Shown here: piece after piece, positions 1 through 8,877 of the stretch
Layout: every line of letters starts with the position of its first letter
Position numbering within the stretch: position 1 is the stretch's first letter
Assembly: GCA_965365285.1 (NCBI GenBank)
Contig: CBDUBC010000001.1
Coordinates: forward strand, 50,208-114,207
DNA from: JAURDE01 sp965365285
Lineage (GTDB): Bacteria; Bdellovibrionota; Bacteriovoracia; Bacteriovoracales; Bacteriovoracaceae
Length of the DNA stretch: 64,000 nucleotides
Direction: 5' to 3'
Notes under the pieces: generated by a model
Databases searched by the model: none
Told to the model about the DNA's origin: nothing
What the model saw: only the letters and a program-made list of their open reading frames with translations
Program-made: the position numbers and the translations under genes

Positions 1-36
1 CAAATTGCTGAGAAGCAATTAGGGGAGTTAAGATAA
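1..36 (+). CDS. possible 3' end of an upstream gene (partial)
   Basis: Frame 1 is open from the window edge to a TAA at 34-36, giving the tail QIAEKQLGELR. Its stop overlaps the A of the hutU start codon, as expected for a translationally coupled operon partner. A hut gene such as hutH would fit the context, but eleven residues are too few to identify it. The same stretch carries the GGGGAG ribosome binding site of hutU. Confidence 0.35.
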   Translation, partial: QIAEKQLGELR

Positions 37-1685
37 TGAATATTCCACTACCTCCATCAGGAAACCAACTTACGTGTAAAGGCTGGCATCAAGAAGCTGC
101 GCTAAGATGTTTACTCAATAACCTTCACCCAGAAGTTGCTGAAGACCGTGATCAGCTTATTGTTTATGGTGGGAACGGGCAAGCAGCTCGAAATCCAAAA
201 GCTCTGACCGATATTATGACGGCCCTTAAAAATCTTGAAAATAATGAAACTCTTTTGATTCAAAGTGGAAAGCCCGTTGCTGTTCTTCCTTCTCACTCTC
301 ATGGTCCAAGAGTTCTTATTGCAAACTCAAACCTTGTTCCTGAATGGGCGAATTGGGATCATTTCAATAAATTAAAGGATGAAGGAAAAATGATGTACGG
401 TCAGATGACCGCAGGATCATGGATTTATATTGGAACTCAAGGAATCCTTCAAGGAACCTATGAGACATTTATGGCAGCTGCTGAAAAGCATTACGGAGAG
501 GGGAAAGACCTTAAGGGGACTCTTAGTTTAAGTGCTGGTATCGGTGGAATGGGTGGTGCTCAGCCTTTAGCAGTTAAGATGGCTGGCGGAGTATTCCTAG
601 GGTGTGATGTTAGTCGAGAACGACTCGAAAAAAGAGTAAAGACTCGATACCTCGATGTTATTGTTGATAGCTATGATGAGGCCATTGAAATGGCCCTTAA
701 TGCAAAAAAAGAAGGTAAGGCGATTTCTATTTGTGTTGTTGCAAACGCCGCTGATTTCTTTGAATACGTACTTGAAAAGGGCATTGTTCCTGAGCTTGTA
801 ACCGATCAAACTTCGGCCCACGACCCACTTAATGGTTATGCTCCAAGAGGTATGAGTCTAGCGGAATCTTGTGAACTTAGAAAAAAAGATCCTGCAAAAT
901 ATACAGAACTTAGCTATCAGACTATGGGTGATCATGTAAAAGCAATGCTTGGTTTCCAGAAAAAGGGAAGTCATGTCTTTGATTATGGAAATAATTTAAG
1001 GGCCGGTGCCCAAAAAGTAGGCGTAGAAAACGCTTTTGATTTTCCTGGCTTTGTGCCGGCTTATATCAGACCTCTTTTTTGTAAAGGAAGTGGACCTTTT
1101 AGATGGATGGCCCTTTCTGGTGATCCAAATGATATTAAAGTAACGGATGAAGCTCTTAAAGAGCTTTTCCCTCATAAGAAAAAACTCATTAACTGGCTTG
1201 ATAAGGCCTCTGAAATGGTCGCTTTTCAAGGCCTTCCTGCAAGAATTTGTTGGTTAGAGTATGGAGAGAGGGAAAAAGCTGGACTCATGTTCAATAAGCT
1301 TGTCCGAGACGGAAAGGTAAGTGCACCAATCGTAATCGGTAGAGATCACCTTGACTGTGGCTCTGTTGCTTCTCCAAATAGAGAAACAGAAAGCATGAAA
1401 GATGGCACTGATGCCGTTAGTGACTGGCCTCTTCTTAATCTTATGATTAACACTATGAACGGAGCGAGCTGGACGAGCTTTCATCATGGTGGAGGGGTAG
1501 GTATGGGTTACTCTCAACATGCTGGAATGGTTATCGTTGCCGACGGAACTGAAGATATGGACAAGAGAATTAGCCGTGTGCTCAATTCGGATCCAGGTAT
1601 GGGGGTTATCCGTCATATCGATGCTGGATATGAAGAGGCACTTGCAATGAAGGATAAGACTAATATAAAGTTTCCTTCTTTATGA
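36..1685 (+). CDS. hutU: urocanate hydratase
   Basis: Cytosolic NAD-dependent enzyme that hydrates urocanate to imidazolonepropionate, the second step of histidine degradation. The 549-residue length is normal for the family. Visible hallmarks are YGGNGQAARNP near residue 45, the glycine-rich NAD-binding stretch LSAGIGGMGGAQP near residue 165, and the C-terminal SFHHGGGVGMGYSQHAGMV segment. The ATG follows GGGGAG at a good distance. The stop overlaps the start of hutI in an ATGA arrangement, so the two are co-translated. The identification is secure; the rest of the hut pathway (hutH, hutG) would lie upstream of the window or elsewhere. Confidence 0.97.
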   Translation: MNIPLPPSGNQLTCKGWHQEAALRCLLNNLHPEVAEDRDQLIVYGGNGQAARNPKALTDIMTALKNLENNETLLIQSGKPVAVLPSHSHGPRVLIANSNLVPEWANWDHFNKLKDEGKMMYGQMTAGSWIYIGTQGILQGTYETFMAAAEKHYGEGKDLKGTLSLSAGIGGMGGAQPLAVKMAGGVFLGCDVSRERLEKRVKTRYLDVIVDSYDEAIEMALNAKKEGKAISICVVANAADFFEYVLEKGIVPELVTDQTSAHDPLNGYAPRGMSLAESCELRKKDPAKYTELSYQTMGDHVKAMLGFQKKGSHVFDYGNNLRAGAQKVGVENAFDFPGFVPAYIRPLFCKGSGPFRWMALSGDPNDIKVTDEALKELFPHKKKLINWLDKASEMVAFQGLPARICWLEYGEREKAGLMFNKLVRDGKVSAPIVIGRDHLDCGSVASPNRETESMKDGTDAVSDWPLLNLMINTMNGASWTSFHHGGGVGMGYSQHAGMVIVADGTEDMDKRISRVLNSDPGMGVIRHIDAGYEEALAMKDKTNIKFPSL

Positions 1686-2884
1686 AAATCTTTAAAAACA
1701 TAAGCGAACTTATAACTCTAAATACTGCCCATCAAAAAGATGGGCGCTCCCTTATGCCTGAAGATCTCGGAGCAATTGAAAATGGTGCCATTGTTGTGGA
1801 TCACGATGAAATTGTTTGGGTTGGATCAACCAAAGATCTTCCAAAAGAGTATCAAAGTCTTGATGCTGAAGACCTCTATGGAAAGACCGTAATTCCAGAA
1901 CTGGTAGACTCTCATACCCATATTGTTTTTGGCGGTAATCGAGCAAAAGAATATCTCATGAGACTTAATGGGGCCGATTATCAAGAAATTGCAAATGCTG
2001 GTGGTGGTATTCTTCACACCATGACAAAAACCAATGAACTCTCAAAAAAAGAGCTCTTTGATCTTGCCGTAGAGAGAGTTGAAAGACTTTATTCTTACGG
2101 CATCGGAACCATTGAAATTAAAAGTGGGTATGGACTTCATAAAGAAAAAGAGCGAGAGCTAAGTTTCATTATCGATGATCTTAAAAAACACTTTGCTCCA
2201 AGAGTTCAAATACTTAACACCTTTATGGCGGCACACGCGGTTCCAATGAGCTATAAAACTTCAAGAGATTATCTTGAGAAAGAGGTTCTTCCCTTATTGA
2301 AAGAGCTGTCTGAAGAGAAGATACTTGATGCCGTCGATATCTTTTTTGAAAAAGGCTATTTTGATCGTGAAGATACTGAGCTTCTTTTTAAGACAGCAAA
2401 AGGGCTTGGTATTGGGGTTAAAGTTCATGCTGATGAGTTTAACGATAACAAAGGTGCTATCTTAGCAGCTCATGAAAATGCCTTAAGCTGCGATCACCTT
2501 CTTTGCACCGATATTGATGGAATCAAAGCACTTGCTCAATCCAATACTATAGCGAATCTTCTTCCTGGAACTGGACTCTTTTTAGGAAAACCACAGGCCA
2601 ACGCCAGGGCCTTTCTTGATCAAGGAGTAAAAGTTTCTATTGGGAGTGATTATAATCCAGGATCTTGTCATTTTGATAATCTTCTTCAAATTGCCTCTAT
2701 TGCAGCTCCTCACTATAAAATGAATGTCTGTGAGCTACTGTGTGCAATCACTCTAAACTCTGCCCACGCTTTGGGTCTTAGAGATCAAGGAGCGATTGTA
2801 AAAGGACTTAAACCAAGATTTACTATATTTAATTGTCCGAATCTTACTGAAGTTTTTTATAATTGGGGAAGAAACTTTGCCTGA
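1682..2884 (+). CDS. hutI: imidazolonepropionase
   Basis: Amidohydrolase-superfamily enzyme that opens imidazolone-5-propionate to N-formimino-L-glutamate, the third step of histidine degradation. It has 400 residues, the usual size. Metal-site features are visible: DSHTHIVFGGNR (residues about 75-87), KVHADEFND in the middle and the late SIGSDYNPGS carrying the conserved aspartate. It overlaps hutU by four bases (ATGA). Its last 132 bases are also read on the other strand as the tail of a thioredoxin-like gene, an unusually long convergent overlap. No terminator hairpin is visible behind it. Confidence 0.96.
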   Translation: MKIFKNISELITLNTAHQKDGRSLMPEDLGAIENGAIVVDHDEIVWVGSTKDLPKEYQSLDAEDLYGKTVIPELVDSHTHIVFGGNRAKEYLMRLNGADYQEIANAGGGILHTMTKTNELSKKELFDLAVERVERLYSYGIGTIEIKSGYGLHKEKERELSFIIDDLKKHFAPRVQILNTFMAAHAVPMSYKTSRDYLEKEVLPLLKELSEEKILDAVDIFFEKGYFDREDTELLFKTAKGLGIGVKVHADEFNDNKGAILAAHENALSCDHLLCTDIDGIKALAQSNTIANLLPGTGLFLGKPQANARAFLDQGVKVSIGSDYNPGSCHFDNLLQIASIAAPHYKMNVCELLCAITLNSAHALGLRDQGAIVKGLKPRFTIFNCPNLTEVFYNWGRNFA

Positions 2885-3457
2885 AGGGGCTAAACTAATT
2901 TTTTTTTTGGAGTCGAGAATAAGCCTTTCAAACTTTTCAAGTACTTCTTTTGCATAGAAATTTTTCACACCCTTAGAAATTTCCAAAACTTTACCGTTAT
3001 GAAAAATAAGAGTCATGGGAAGAGCGGAAACTCTAAAATGATTAAGAATCTCACCATTTTGATCGGCGTATTGAGGAAAAGAAAGGTTGTATCTAGCCAC
3101 TGTCTTTTTGAGTTTAACTAACTGATCTTCCTCATCTGCATTGATGCCCACAACAAGAACATCACTCGAATCAAATTTTTGAGAAAGTTTAACAAGAGAA
3201 GGAAATTCCATTAAACATGGCTGACACCAAGAGGCCCAAAAATTAAGAACAACAATAGGGGATTTAATTTCGTTAAATTTAAGTGTATTCCCGTCGACCG
3301 TTTTAAGTTCCAGCTTTTGAAAAAGATTTTCATAGTGATCGGCTCTTGATTTTTCAATACTGGAGGATTTTGCAGAGAGAATATCACCAAGCACCTGGAT
3401 ACCTAAGAAGCCAGAAAAGACGAAAAAGAATAGGAGTGCTGGAAAATATTTCTTCAT
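2753..3457 (-). CDS. TlpA/ResA-like thioredoxin-fold protein, exported or membrane-anchored
   Basis: Thiol-disulfide oxidoreductase of the AhpC/TSA-thioredoxin type. Residues 1-25 form a hydrophobic signal or anchor, so it should act outside the cytoplasmic membrane. The fold follows, with the WASWCQPC redox motif (Cys78 and Cys81) and the cis-proline segment ALPMTL near residue 150. Recognisable fold ends around VLEKFERLIL. The final 43 residues lie antisense to hutI and look like no domain; they stay open only because of the phase of a 10-A tract (plus-strand T run 2899-2908). One base more or fewer would stop translation just outside hutI. The exact substrate is unknown; cytochrome c maturation or general periplasmic thiol reduction are options. 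Confidence 0.82.
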   Translation of the reverse strand: MKKYFPALLFFFVFSGFLGIQVLGDILSAKSSSIEKSRADHYENLFQKLELKTVDGNTLKFNEIKSPIVVLNFWASWCQPCLMEFPSLVKLSQKFDSSDVLVVGINADEEDQLVKLKKTVARYNLSFPQYADQNGEILNHFRVSALPMTLIFHNGKVLEISKGVKNFYAKEVLEKFERLILDSKKKISLAPSGKVSSPIIKNFSKIRTIKYSKSWFKSFYNRSLISKTQSVGRV

Positions 3458-3492
3458 TGGTTAGATGTCCTAAAACCCTTTAGAATGGTATT

Positions 3493-3699
3493 ATGAACGA
3501 TTTTTATCAAAATGAACAGGAGCGACACAAAAGAAATCAAAGTGGTCAGACACTTCTTGAATTTGTAATGCTGCTTGTAGTCACTATGACCCTTTCTTTT
3601 GTGATGCTTAAAGGCGTTAATTCTGCAGTTGCCGATAAATGGATTGCCTACGTGAAAGTGATTTCATGGCCATCTCCTAGCGGTATTTACTTTCGCTAG
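3493..3699 (+). CDS. small TadE/type IV pilin-like membrane protein
   Basis: A 68-residue protein with a short basic head (about 16 residues) followed by SGQTLLEFVMLLVV and a hydrophobic helix. A glycine followed by a helix with glutamate at +5 (G|QTLLE) is the signature cleaved by prepilin-type peptidases in type IV pilins and TadE-like pseudopilins. The short polar tail has little room for a globular domain, so it resembles Flp/TadE minor subunits. It starts 35 bases from the divergent thioredoxin gene and precedes glpK. No other pilus gene is in the window. Function is inferred from the signature only. Confidence 0.6.
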   Translation: MNDFYQNEQERHKRNQSGQTLLEFVMLLVVTMTLSFVMLKGVNSAVADKWIAYVKVISWPSPSGIYFR

Positions 3700-3746
3700 G
3701 CCCTTTACTACATTTTTAGTTCAAATTCTTTCTAAGGGGTAATCTC

Positions 3747-5231
3747 ATGGGTGTAATACTAAGTATTGACCAAGGAACTACGGGTACAACGGCCGTTCTC
3801 ATTAATTCTTCAACCTTTGAACTCATGGATAAACTCAATAAAGAGTTTCCTCAGATTTTTCCCAAGCCATCTTGGGTAGAACATAATCTCAATGATATCT
3901 GGTCCACCGTGGAATCTACTGTTAGCGAGATCCTGAAGAAAAATAGTCTCAAAGGCGAAGATGTTGATTGTATTGGTATAACAAATCAAAGAGAGACAAC
4001 CTGTGCATTTAACTCAAAAGGGAAGCCACTTGCCAACGCAATTGTCTGGCAAGACCGAAGAACCAGTGAATTTTGTAAGGCCCTTAGGGATAAAGGTGTT
4101 GAAGAAAAAGTAAGAGAAAAAACAGGTCTTCCTCTAGATCCTTATTTTTCAGGTACAAAAATGAACTGGCTTCTCAACAATAATGAGGAGGTCAAAAATG
4201 CTCATAAAAATAACGATCTCAAGTTTGGTACCATTGATACTTTTCTTCTCTACAAGCTTACCGGTGAACATAAGACTGAGCCAAGTAATGCCTCAAGAAC
4301 TTTACTTATGAACCTTGAAAATTGTGATTGGGATAGTGAACTAACAGATCTTTTTGGAGTTCCAGAAAATACCCTTCCTCAAATTGAAAATAGTTTTAAT
4401 GAATTTGGAAAAACAATCGGTCTCTCCTTTTTACCTGATGGAATTCCAGTAACTGGTATTTTAGGGGACCAGCAGTCGGCTCTTTTTGGACAAGCAGGAC
4501 TTACTGCTGGAGATATGAAGTGTACTTATGGAACCGGTGCCTTCCTTCTTCTTAACACCGGAAAAGAAAAGCAAAAAAGTAAATATGGTCTTCTCACAAC
4601 CGTCGCTTACAAGAATGGCGGTGATATCTATTATGCCCTAGAGGGAAGCTGTTATATTGCGGGCGCCGCCGTTCAGTGGCTTCGGGATAATCTTCAAATT
4701 ATTGAATCAAGCCCACAGGTGGAAAGTCTTGCTAAAGAGGTGACTGATCTCGAACAGATGAAATACCTCATGTTCATGCCGTTTTTCACAGGTCTAGGAA
4801 GTCCCTATTGGAATTCAGAGGCCAAAGGGGCGATTGTTGGCCTAACAAGAGATTCAAAAAGATCTCATATCGCAAGAGCGTGTCTTGATGGGATCTGTCT
4901 TTCCATTAATGACCTTATTGAGGCCATGAGAAAAGATGCTGAGTTAGAGCTCAGTGATTTGAAGGTTGATGGGGGAGCTGTTGCAAATAATCTCCTTATG
5001 GAAATTCAAGCCTCTGTTTCTCATTTAGAAATTATTCGTCCACAAATTATAGAAACCACTGCCTTTGGAGCAGCTTTAGCTGCGGCGGTCGGTAAGGGGA
5101 TTTGTAGCCTAGATAAAGTCAAAGAGCTCTGGAATAAAGATAAATCATTTGTTTCCTCAAAAGAATTATCAAGCTTTTACGACAAGAAAAAAATTGCTTG
5201 GAAGAGTATCATAGAAAAATTATTTAATTAA
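3747..5231 (+). CDS. glpK: glycerol kinase
   Basis: FGGY-family cytosolic kinase that makes sn-glycerol 3-phosphate from glycerol and ATP. It has 494 residues, the normal length. Clear motifs include the N-terminal phosphate-binding SIDQGTTGTTAVL, the substrate segment GITNQRETT (about residues 75-83), the IVWQDRRT segment, and the second FGGY signature with DGGAVANNLLMEIQASV near residue 410. The start is an ATG preceded by AAGGGG. No glycerol facilitator or glycerol-3-phosphate dehydrogenase adjoins it, so it appears to be a single gene. Confidence 0.96.
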   Translation: MGVILSIDQGTTGTTAVLINSSTFELMDKLNKEFPQIFPKPSWVEHNLNDIWSTVESTVSEILKKNSLKGEDVDCIGITNQRETTCAFNSKGKPLANAIVWQDRRTSEFCKALRDKGVEEKVREKTGLPLDPYFSGTKMNWLLNNNEEVKNAHKNNDLKFGTIDTFLLYKLTGEHKTEPSNASRTLLMNLENCDWDSELTDLFGVPENTLPQIENSFNEFGKTIGLSFLPDGIPVTGILGDQQSALFGQAGLTAGDMKCTYGTGAFLLLNTGKEKQKSKYGLLTTVAYKNGGDIYYALEGSCYIAGAAVQWLRDNLQIIESSPQVESLAKEVTDLEQMKYLMFMPFFTGLGSPYWNSEAKGAIVGLTRDSKRSHIARACLDGICLSINDLIEAMRKDAELELSDLKVDGGAVANNLLMEIQASVSHLEIIRPQIIETTAFGAALAAAVGKGICSLDKVKELWNKDKSFVSSKELSSFYDKKKIAWKSIIEKLFN

Positions 5232-5263
5232 TTTGATTTCCTATATTCCGAAAAGAGAGGAGC

Positions 5264-5407
5264 ATGAAGATTTTATTTATTCTGCTCCTTTTTTGTTCTT
5301 GTGCAACTAAAAGGACTCCCACCACCTACCAGATTGACTATAGGGTTAAAGACCTTATTCTTGGAGTTGATGCGGAAATTCTCTTTAAAGAATCTACGAA
5401 GAAATAA
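5264..5407 (+). CDS. 47-residue putative lipoprotein
   Basis: A short open frame starting at an ATG preceded by AGAGAGGAG and ending in TAA. It encodes a hydrophobic leader ILFILLLFCSC with cysteines at 11 and 13 followed by polar sequence ATKRTPTTYQIDYR. The lipobox is imperfect (Phe rather than Leu at -3 of Cys13). The mature peptide would be only about 35 residues. It follows glpK by 32 bases, and its last 14 bases overlap the 3' end of the convergent ligA gene. I do not recognise a family. The good ribosome binding site and export-type leader are the main support. Confidence 0.55.
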   Translation: MKILFILLLFCSCATKRTPTTYQIDYRVKDLILGVDAEILFKESTKK

Positions 5408-7388
5408 TCTTTTTCATCTCTTCTTCAGAAACAATCGGAATATCAAGCTGTTTTGCTTTTTTAAACTTTGAAGAATTACTTTCAGTTTCATTAGTAAGAA
5501 GATAATCTGTGTTTTTCGAAACGCTTCCTACAACCGTTCCTCCAGCGTCACGGATGGATTTTTCCACTATACTTCGCTTTTCACTTAAAGCTCCTGTAAT
5601 GCAGATTTTTTTATCTTTAAGAGGACCTTCTACTGTTTCCTTTTCAAAGCTAAAACCGACTTTTAAAAGCTTTTTAATCAAAGGCTTTTTTTCCTCTAAA
5701 GAGGTGAGGAAGTCACTAGCACTTTTCTCAGCAAAAGAGTCCACTTCGATAAGCTCATTAAGGGTTAAACCAAGGATAGCTTCAATGGAATTGTAGCCAG
5801 AAGATACAATCTTTTCACATTTATTAAAGGCGCCACCTGAAATACCAAGCGAGCCTAAAAAGGTAATCAGATCGACACCTTTTGATTTTTCGATATTATT
5901 TAAAATCTTTGTTGCTAGCTTCTCTTTTACTTTATCTAAAGAAAGCATATCTTCCATTTTAAGCTTATAAAGATCAGGGATTTCTGTTACAAGCTCTGCT
6001 CGAATCATCTCTTCTAATCTTTTTGAACTTAGATCATCTATTCCAATTTTTTGAATAAAATTTAAAATTCCCTCTCTAACTTGATCAGGGCATTTCGGAT
6101 TTTTGCAAAAAAGTCTGATGTCCTCAATAACAACTTTCTTTTCACAGCTAGGGCAATGAGTTGGTATTTCCATAGCTGATTTGCTTTGTTCTACAACCTC
6201 TAGAAACTTAGGTATAACTTCCCCACTTCGAACAATTTTAATAACCGTACCTTTTTTTAGGCCAAACTCATGAACCATTCCATAATTATGGAGTGTGACT
6301 CGGGATATTTTTGCTCCACTCAATTCGATAGGCTCTACATTGGCGACAGGAGTGAGGATTCCGTTTCGACTGACAGACCAGATAATCTCTTTAATCTTTG
6401 TGTCGGCAGCATGACCTTGAAATTTAAATGCCATTTTATATCGAGGGTGATGGGCCGTAGCTCCAAGCTCTTCATGAAGAGCAATTTTATTGTAGGTAAA
6501 AACCAGACCATCGATAAGGTAATCACCTGTTCCCATAAACTCTTTAGCCTCCTCAATGGTATCATCGAGGGTAGCCTGTTTAGTATGGTGAAAATAATCG
6601 GGGACAATAAAATTCTCTTTTTGTAGAAACTTTAATTTGTCTACTTCTGTTTTAAAATTCTTATCCCTAATACAATCGAAAGCGCTAAAGCTAATAAACC
6701 TTGCAAGCTCTGAATGATCTTTTCTTGAAAGAATTCCCGCTACAATATTTCTAAGAGAGTTTGGTTTTTCTAAACCTAGTTTTTCCATTTCCTGCGAAAG
6801 GTGAAGAAAGTTTTCTTCCTTACAATAAAGCTCGCCTCTTACTTCTAAATCCTCCTCAACGGCTAACATCTTAGGGACCTCTTCAATCCATAAAATTTTA
6901 GAAGAAATATTCTCTCCAAAGCTGCCATCACCTCTTGTTTTACCTAGATGAAAAAGTCCATTTTTGTAAAGAATAGAACAAGAACTTCCATCATATTTAA
7001 AAGTAGAAACGGTATCGTGAGTCCCCATCCAGCTTTTAAGCTCTTCAACTTTATAAGTCTTACCAAGACTTAACATCTTAGTATCATGTGCAACTTTTCC
7101 AGCTTTCACTGGAGCACCTACATAGTGAAGTATAGGGCTATTAGGGTCGAGTGATTTAAGCTTGTCTTCCAGCTCGTCATAAACTTCATCAGGTATCGTC
7201 TTTTGACCGTTGTAATAGAGATTCTTGAATTTAAAAATTAAGTCTTCTAGACGCTTCACTTTTCCCGCTTTATCGAGGGAATTGAGACCTTCAATATTTT
7301 CCAAAAGTTGTTGCATGATGGAATCACCTTTCTTTTTTAAGAAAGGTTCTATCAATTTTTTAATATCTTTTTCAATTGATTTGGACAT
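5394..7388 (-). CDS. ligA: NAD-dependent DNA ligase (divergent LigA)
   Basis: Seals nicks in duplex DNA during replication and repair, using NAD+. The full family architecture is present in 664 residues: domain Ia with NLYYNGQKTIPDEVYDELED (about 57-75), the adenylation motif KYDG with Lys131, TRGDGSFGENI, an OB segment with SRNGILTPVA, a four-cysteine zinc finger (HCPSC...FCKNPKC), helix-hairpin-helix repeats, and a C-terminal BRCT domain (DKKICITGALSEKRS). Several usually strict blocks are altered: KYDG rather than KLDG/KIDG, and NSLRNIVAGILSR where most LigA proteins have NPRNAAAGSLRQ. The first 25 residues are an extra lysine-rich head, and Met25 is an alternative start. It could be a second, specialised ligase. 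Confidence 0.88.
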   Translation of the reverse strand: MSKSIEKDIKKLIEPFLKKKGDSIMQQLLENIEGLNSLDKAGKVKRLEDLIFKFKNLYYNGQKTIPDEVYDELEDKLKSLDPNSPILHYVGAPVKAGKVAHDTKMLSLGKTYKVEELKSWMGTHDTVSTFKYDGSSCSILYKNGLFHLGKTRGDGSFGENISSKILWIEEVPKMLAVEEDLEVRGELYCKEENFLHLSQEMEKLGLEKPNSLRNIVAGILSRKDHSELARFISFSAFDCIRDKNFKTEVDKLKFLQKENFIVPDYFHHTKQATLDDTIEEAKEFMGTGDYLIDGLVFTYNKIALHEELGATAHHPRYKMAFKFQGHAADTKIKEIIWSVSRNGILTPVANVEPIELSGAKISRVTLHNYGMVHEFGLKKGTVIKIVRSGEVIPKFLEVVEQSKSAMEIPTHCPSCEKKVVIEDIRLFCKNPKCPDQVREGILNFIQKIGIDDLSSKRLEEMIRAELVTEIPDLYKLKMEDMLSLDKVKEKLATKILNNIEKSKGVDLITFLGSLGISGGAFNKCEKIVSSGYNSIEAILGLTLNELIEVDSFAEKSASDFLTSLEEKKPLIKKLLKVGFSFEKETVEGPLKDKKICITGALSEKRSIVEKSIRDAGGTVVGSVSKNTDYLLTNETESNSSKFKKAKQLDIPIVSEEEMKKIISS

Positions 7389-7392
7389 TTTT

Positions 7393-8877
7393 CTAAAAGG
7401 TAAACTTAGCGCCTACACGAAAAAGGCTTTCTTTATGCTTGATTTCCTTTCCAGTGGTTTCAAATTCTGCTGTAGAAGAAGAAGTACTGTAAGAGCCCTC
7501 AATCGTCATGTTTTCAGCATAGACATATTCTGTACCAAATCGAATAAGGTAATAAGATGTATTCGTTGCATTACCATACACCCGAACTTTTTCAGTGTAG
7601 CCAGGGGATGGCATAAAATCCACATTAAGAAATATTCTAAAAAGCTGATGTATCGGCATATCTCCTTTAACACCCATGAGAAGTCCATTAAAAGTTCCTT
7701 CTACAAATCCATCATCACTTTGAGTATCAAGACCATAGGTATAGCTTCCATAACCAAAATAACCATCCACACGAGGGCCATAAAAGAAACCTATAGGAAG
7801 GTATCGGTATCCAAACTTCCACTTAAAATGACCATTGCTTACAGAGTTGTCCGCCGTTGCCTGAATATTTCCTTCATCCTTAGAGTACGTACCGAAGTGT
7901 TGACCTAGCTCGAGAGAAGACCAAAATTCTCTGGTGATCCAAAGCTCTCCTGCAAGGTCAATCCCCACAACAAGACCACCTATCTTTCGAACATCAGTAT
8001 TACTTTGTGTAGAAGTTGCAGAGCCAGGCCCGAAATTAAGATACAAACCTAGAGTTCCTAGTTTACCAAAGCTATCTTTTTCAAGATCTTTGTAGGGTAG
8101 TCCTATGCTTTCCTCTTTTTGCTTATCTTTATTAACAAGAACCCAATCACCTATTTGAACTTTCTTTTTGGAATGAAAGCTATCGACTTTTCCATGAGAC
8201 TGCATATTCGTAACGTGAAAAAGTTTTCCATCTCCAATAGATTCTTTTTCCCATTCTACGATTTCTTTGAGTAGAGGGTGCTTCTTTTTATATTTAGGTC
8301 GATAAATCGTCACTTTAGATTCAGGAAAGACTCCAAACTCTTTGCCGACGTCGATTGTAAATTGATTTCCTAAAATTCCAATGACTCGTCCATCATATGG
8401 AATACTTTTAGAATAAACTTCCAGCCAATTCATAATAGTACGGGTAATGATTTCAATATCGTTAGTTTCTAAGAGAGTTTGTTCTTTAAAGTAGAGATCT
8501 TTACCATTATCAGCAATCACATAGACTTGGGCCTCAATTCCTTTTACATGAGGAACAAGATCAATCTTTATAAGAGACCCAGACTTGGTTCGATCCGCAA
8601 TCACTTTAAGGACTTCATCATTAGCAAGGTGAGCTTTTAGATTCTTCTGATAGGCACCAAGGATATTAAGAATTTCAGAATTGGTTCTGTAATAACACCA
8701 ATTACTATTTTTTAAATAATACTCAAGCTTTTGAAATACTTTAAAGCTTACTGCTCCTTGAACCTCATCTGTAATAGGAAGAAGGATACATCTTCTCAAA
8801 CTAAACTTAGAGTGAGCTGGTAGAGATATAAAAAATACAAAAAGAAGGGAGAGGATTTTTAATCTAAATGGATTCAT
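7393..8877 (-). CDS. exported protein with FlgT-like N-terminal half and beta-barrel-like C-terminal half
   Basis: A 494-residue protein with a signal peptide (residues 1-23, ending PAHS). The N-terminal half has a lipid- or peptidoglycan-side accessory look, with a TolB-N/FlgT-like segment followed by VIGILGNQFTIDVGKEFGVFPESKVTIY, which resembles the C-terminal fold of flagellar assembly protein FlgT. From about residue 285, alternating hydrophobic and aromatic strands (LGLYLNFGPGS, WKFGYRYLPIGFF, YLIRFGTEYVYAE) end in ...FRVGAKFTF with a C-terminal Phe, as in outer-membrane beta-barrels. It ends four bases before the ligA start and overlaps the upstream regulator-like gene by 14 bases. The family is not firmly recognised. 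Confidence 0.6.
   Translation of the reverse strand: MNPFRLKILSLLFVFFISLPAHSKFSLRRCILLPITDEVQGAVSFKVFQKLEYYLKNSNWCYYRTNSEILNILGAYQKNLKAHLANDEVLKVIADRTKSGSLIKIDLVPHVKGIEAQVYVIADNGKDLYFKEQTLLETNDIEIITRTIMNWLEVYSKSIPYDGRVIGILGNQFTIDVGKEFGVFPESKVTIYRPKYKKKHPLLKEIVEWEKESIGDGKLFHVTNMQSHGKVDSFHSKKKVQIGDWVLVNKDKQKEESIGLPYKDLEKDSFGKLGTLGLYLNFGPGSATSTQSNTDVRKIGGLVVGIDLAGELWITREFWSSLELGQHFGTYSKDEGNIQATADNSVSNGHFKWKFGYRYLPIGFFYGPRVDGYFGYGSYTYGLDTQSDDGFVEGTFNGLLMGVKGDMPIHQLFRIFLNVDFMPSPGYTEKVRVYGNATNTSYYLIRFGTEYVYAENMTIEGSYSTSSSTAEFETTGKEIKHKESLFRVGAKFTF

Noticed and set aside
7225..7908. 227-residue plus-strand frame
   Set aside because: It runs antisense across the ligA start and the barrel-like gene, shows no family resemblance and has no ribosome binding site; it is a shadow frame.
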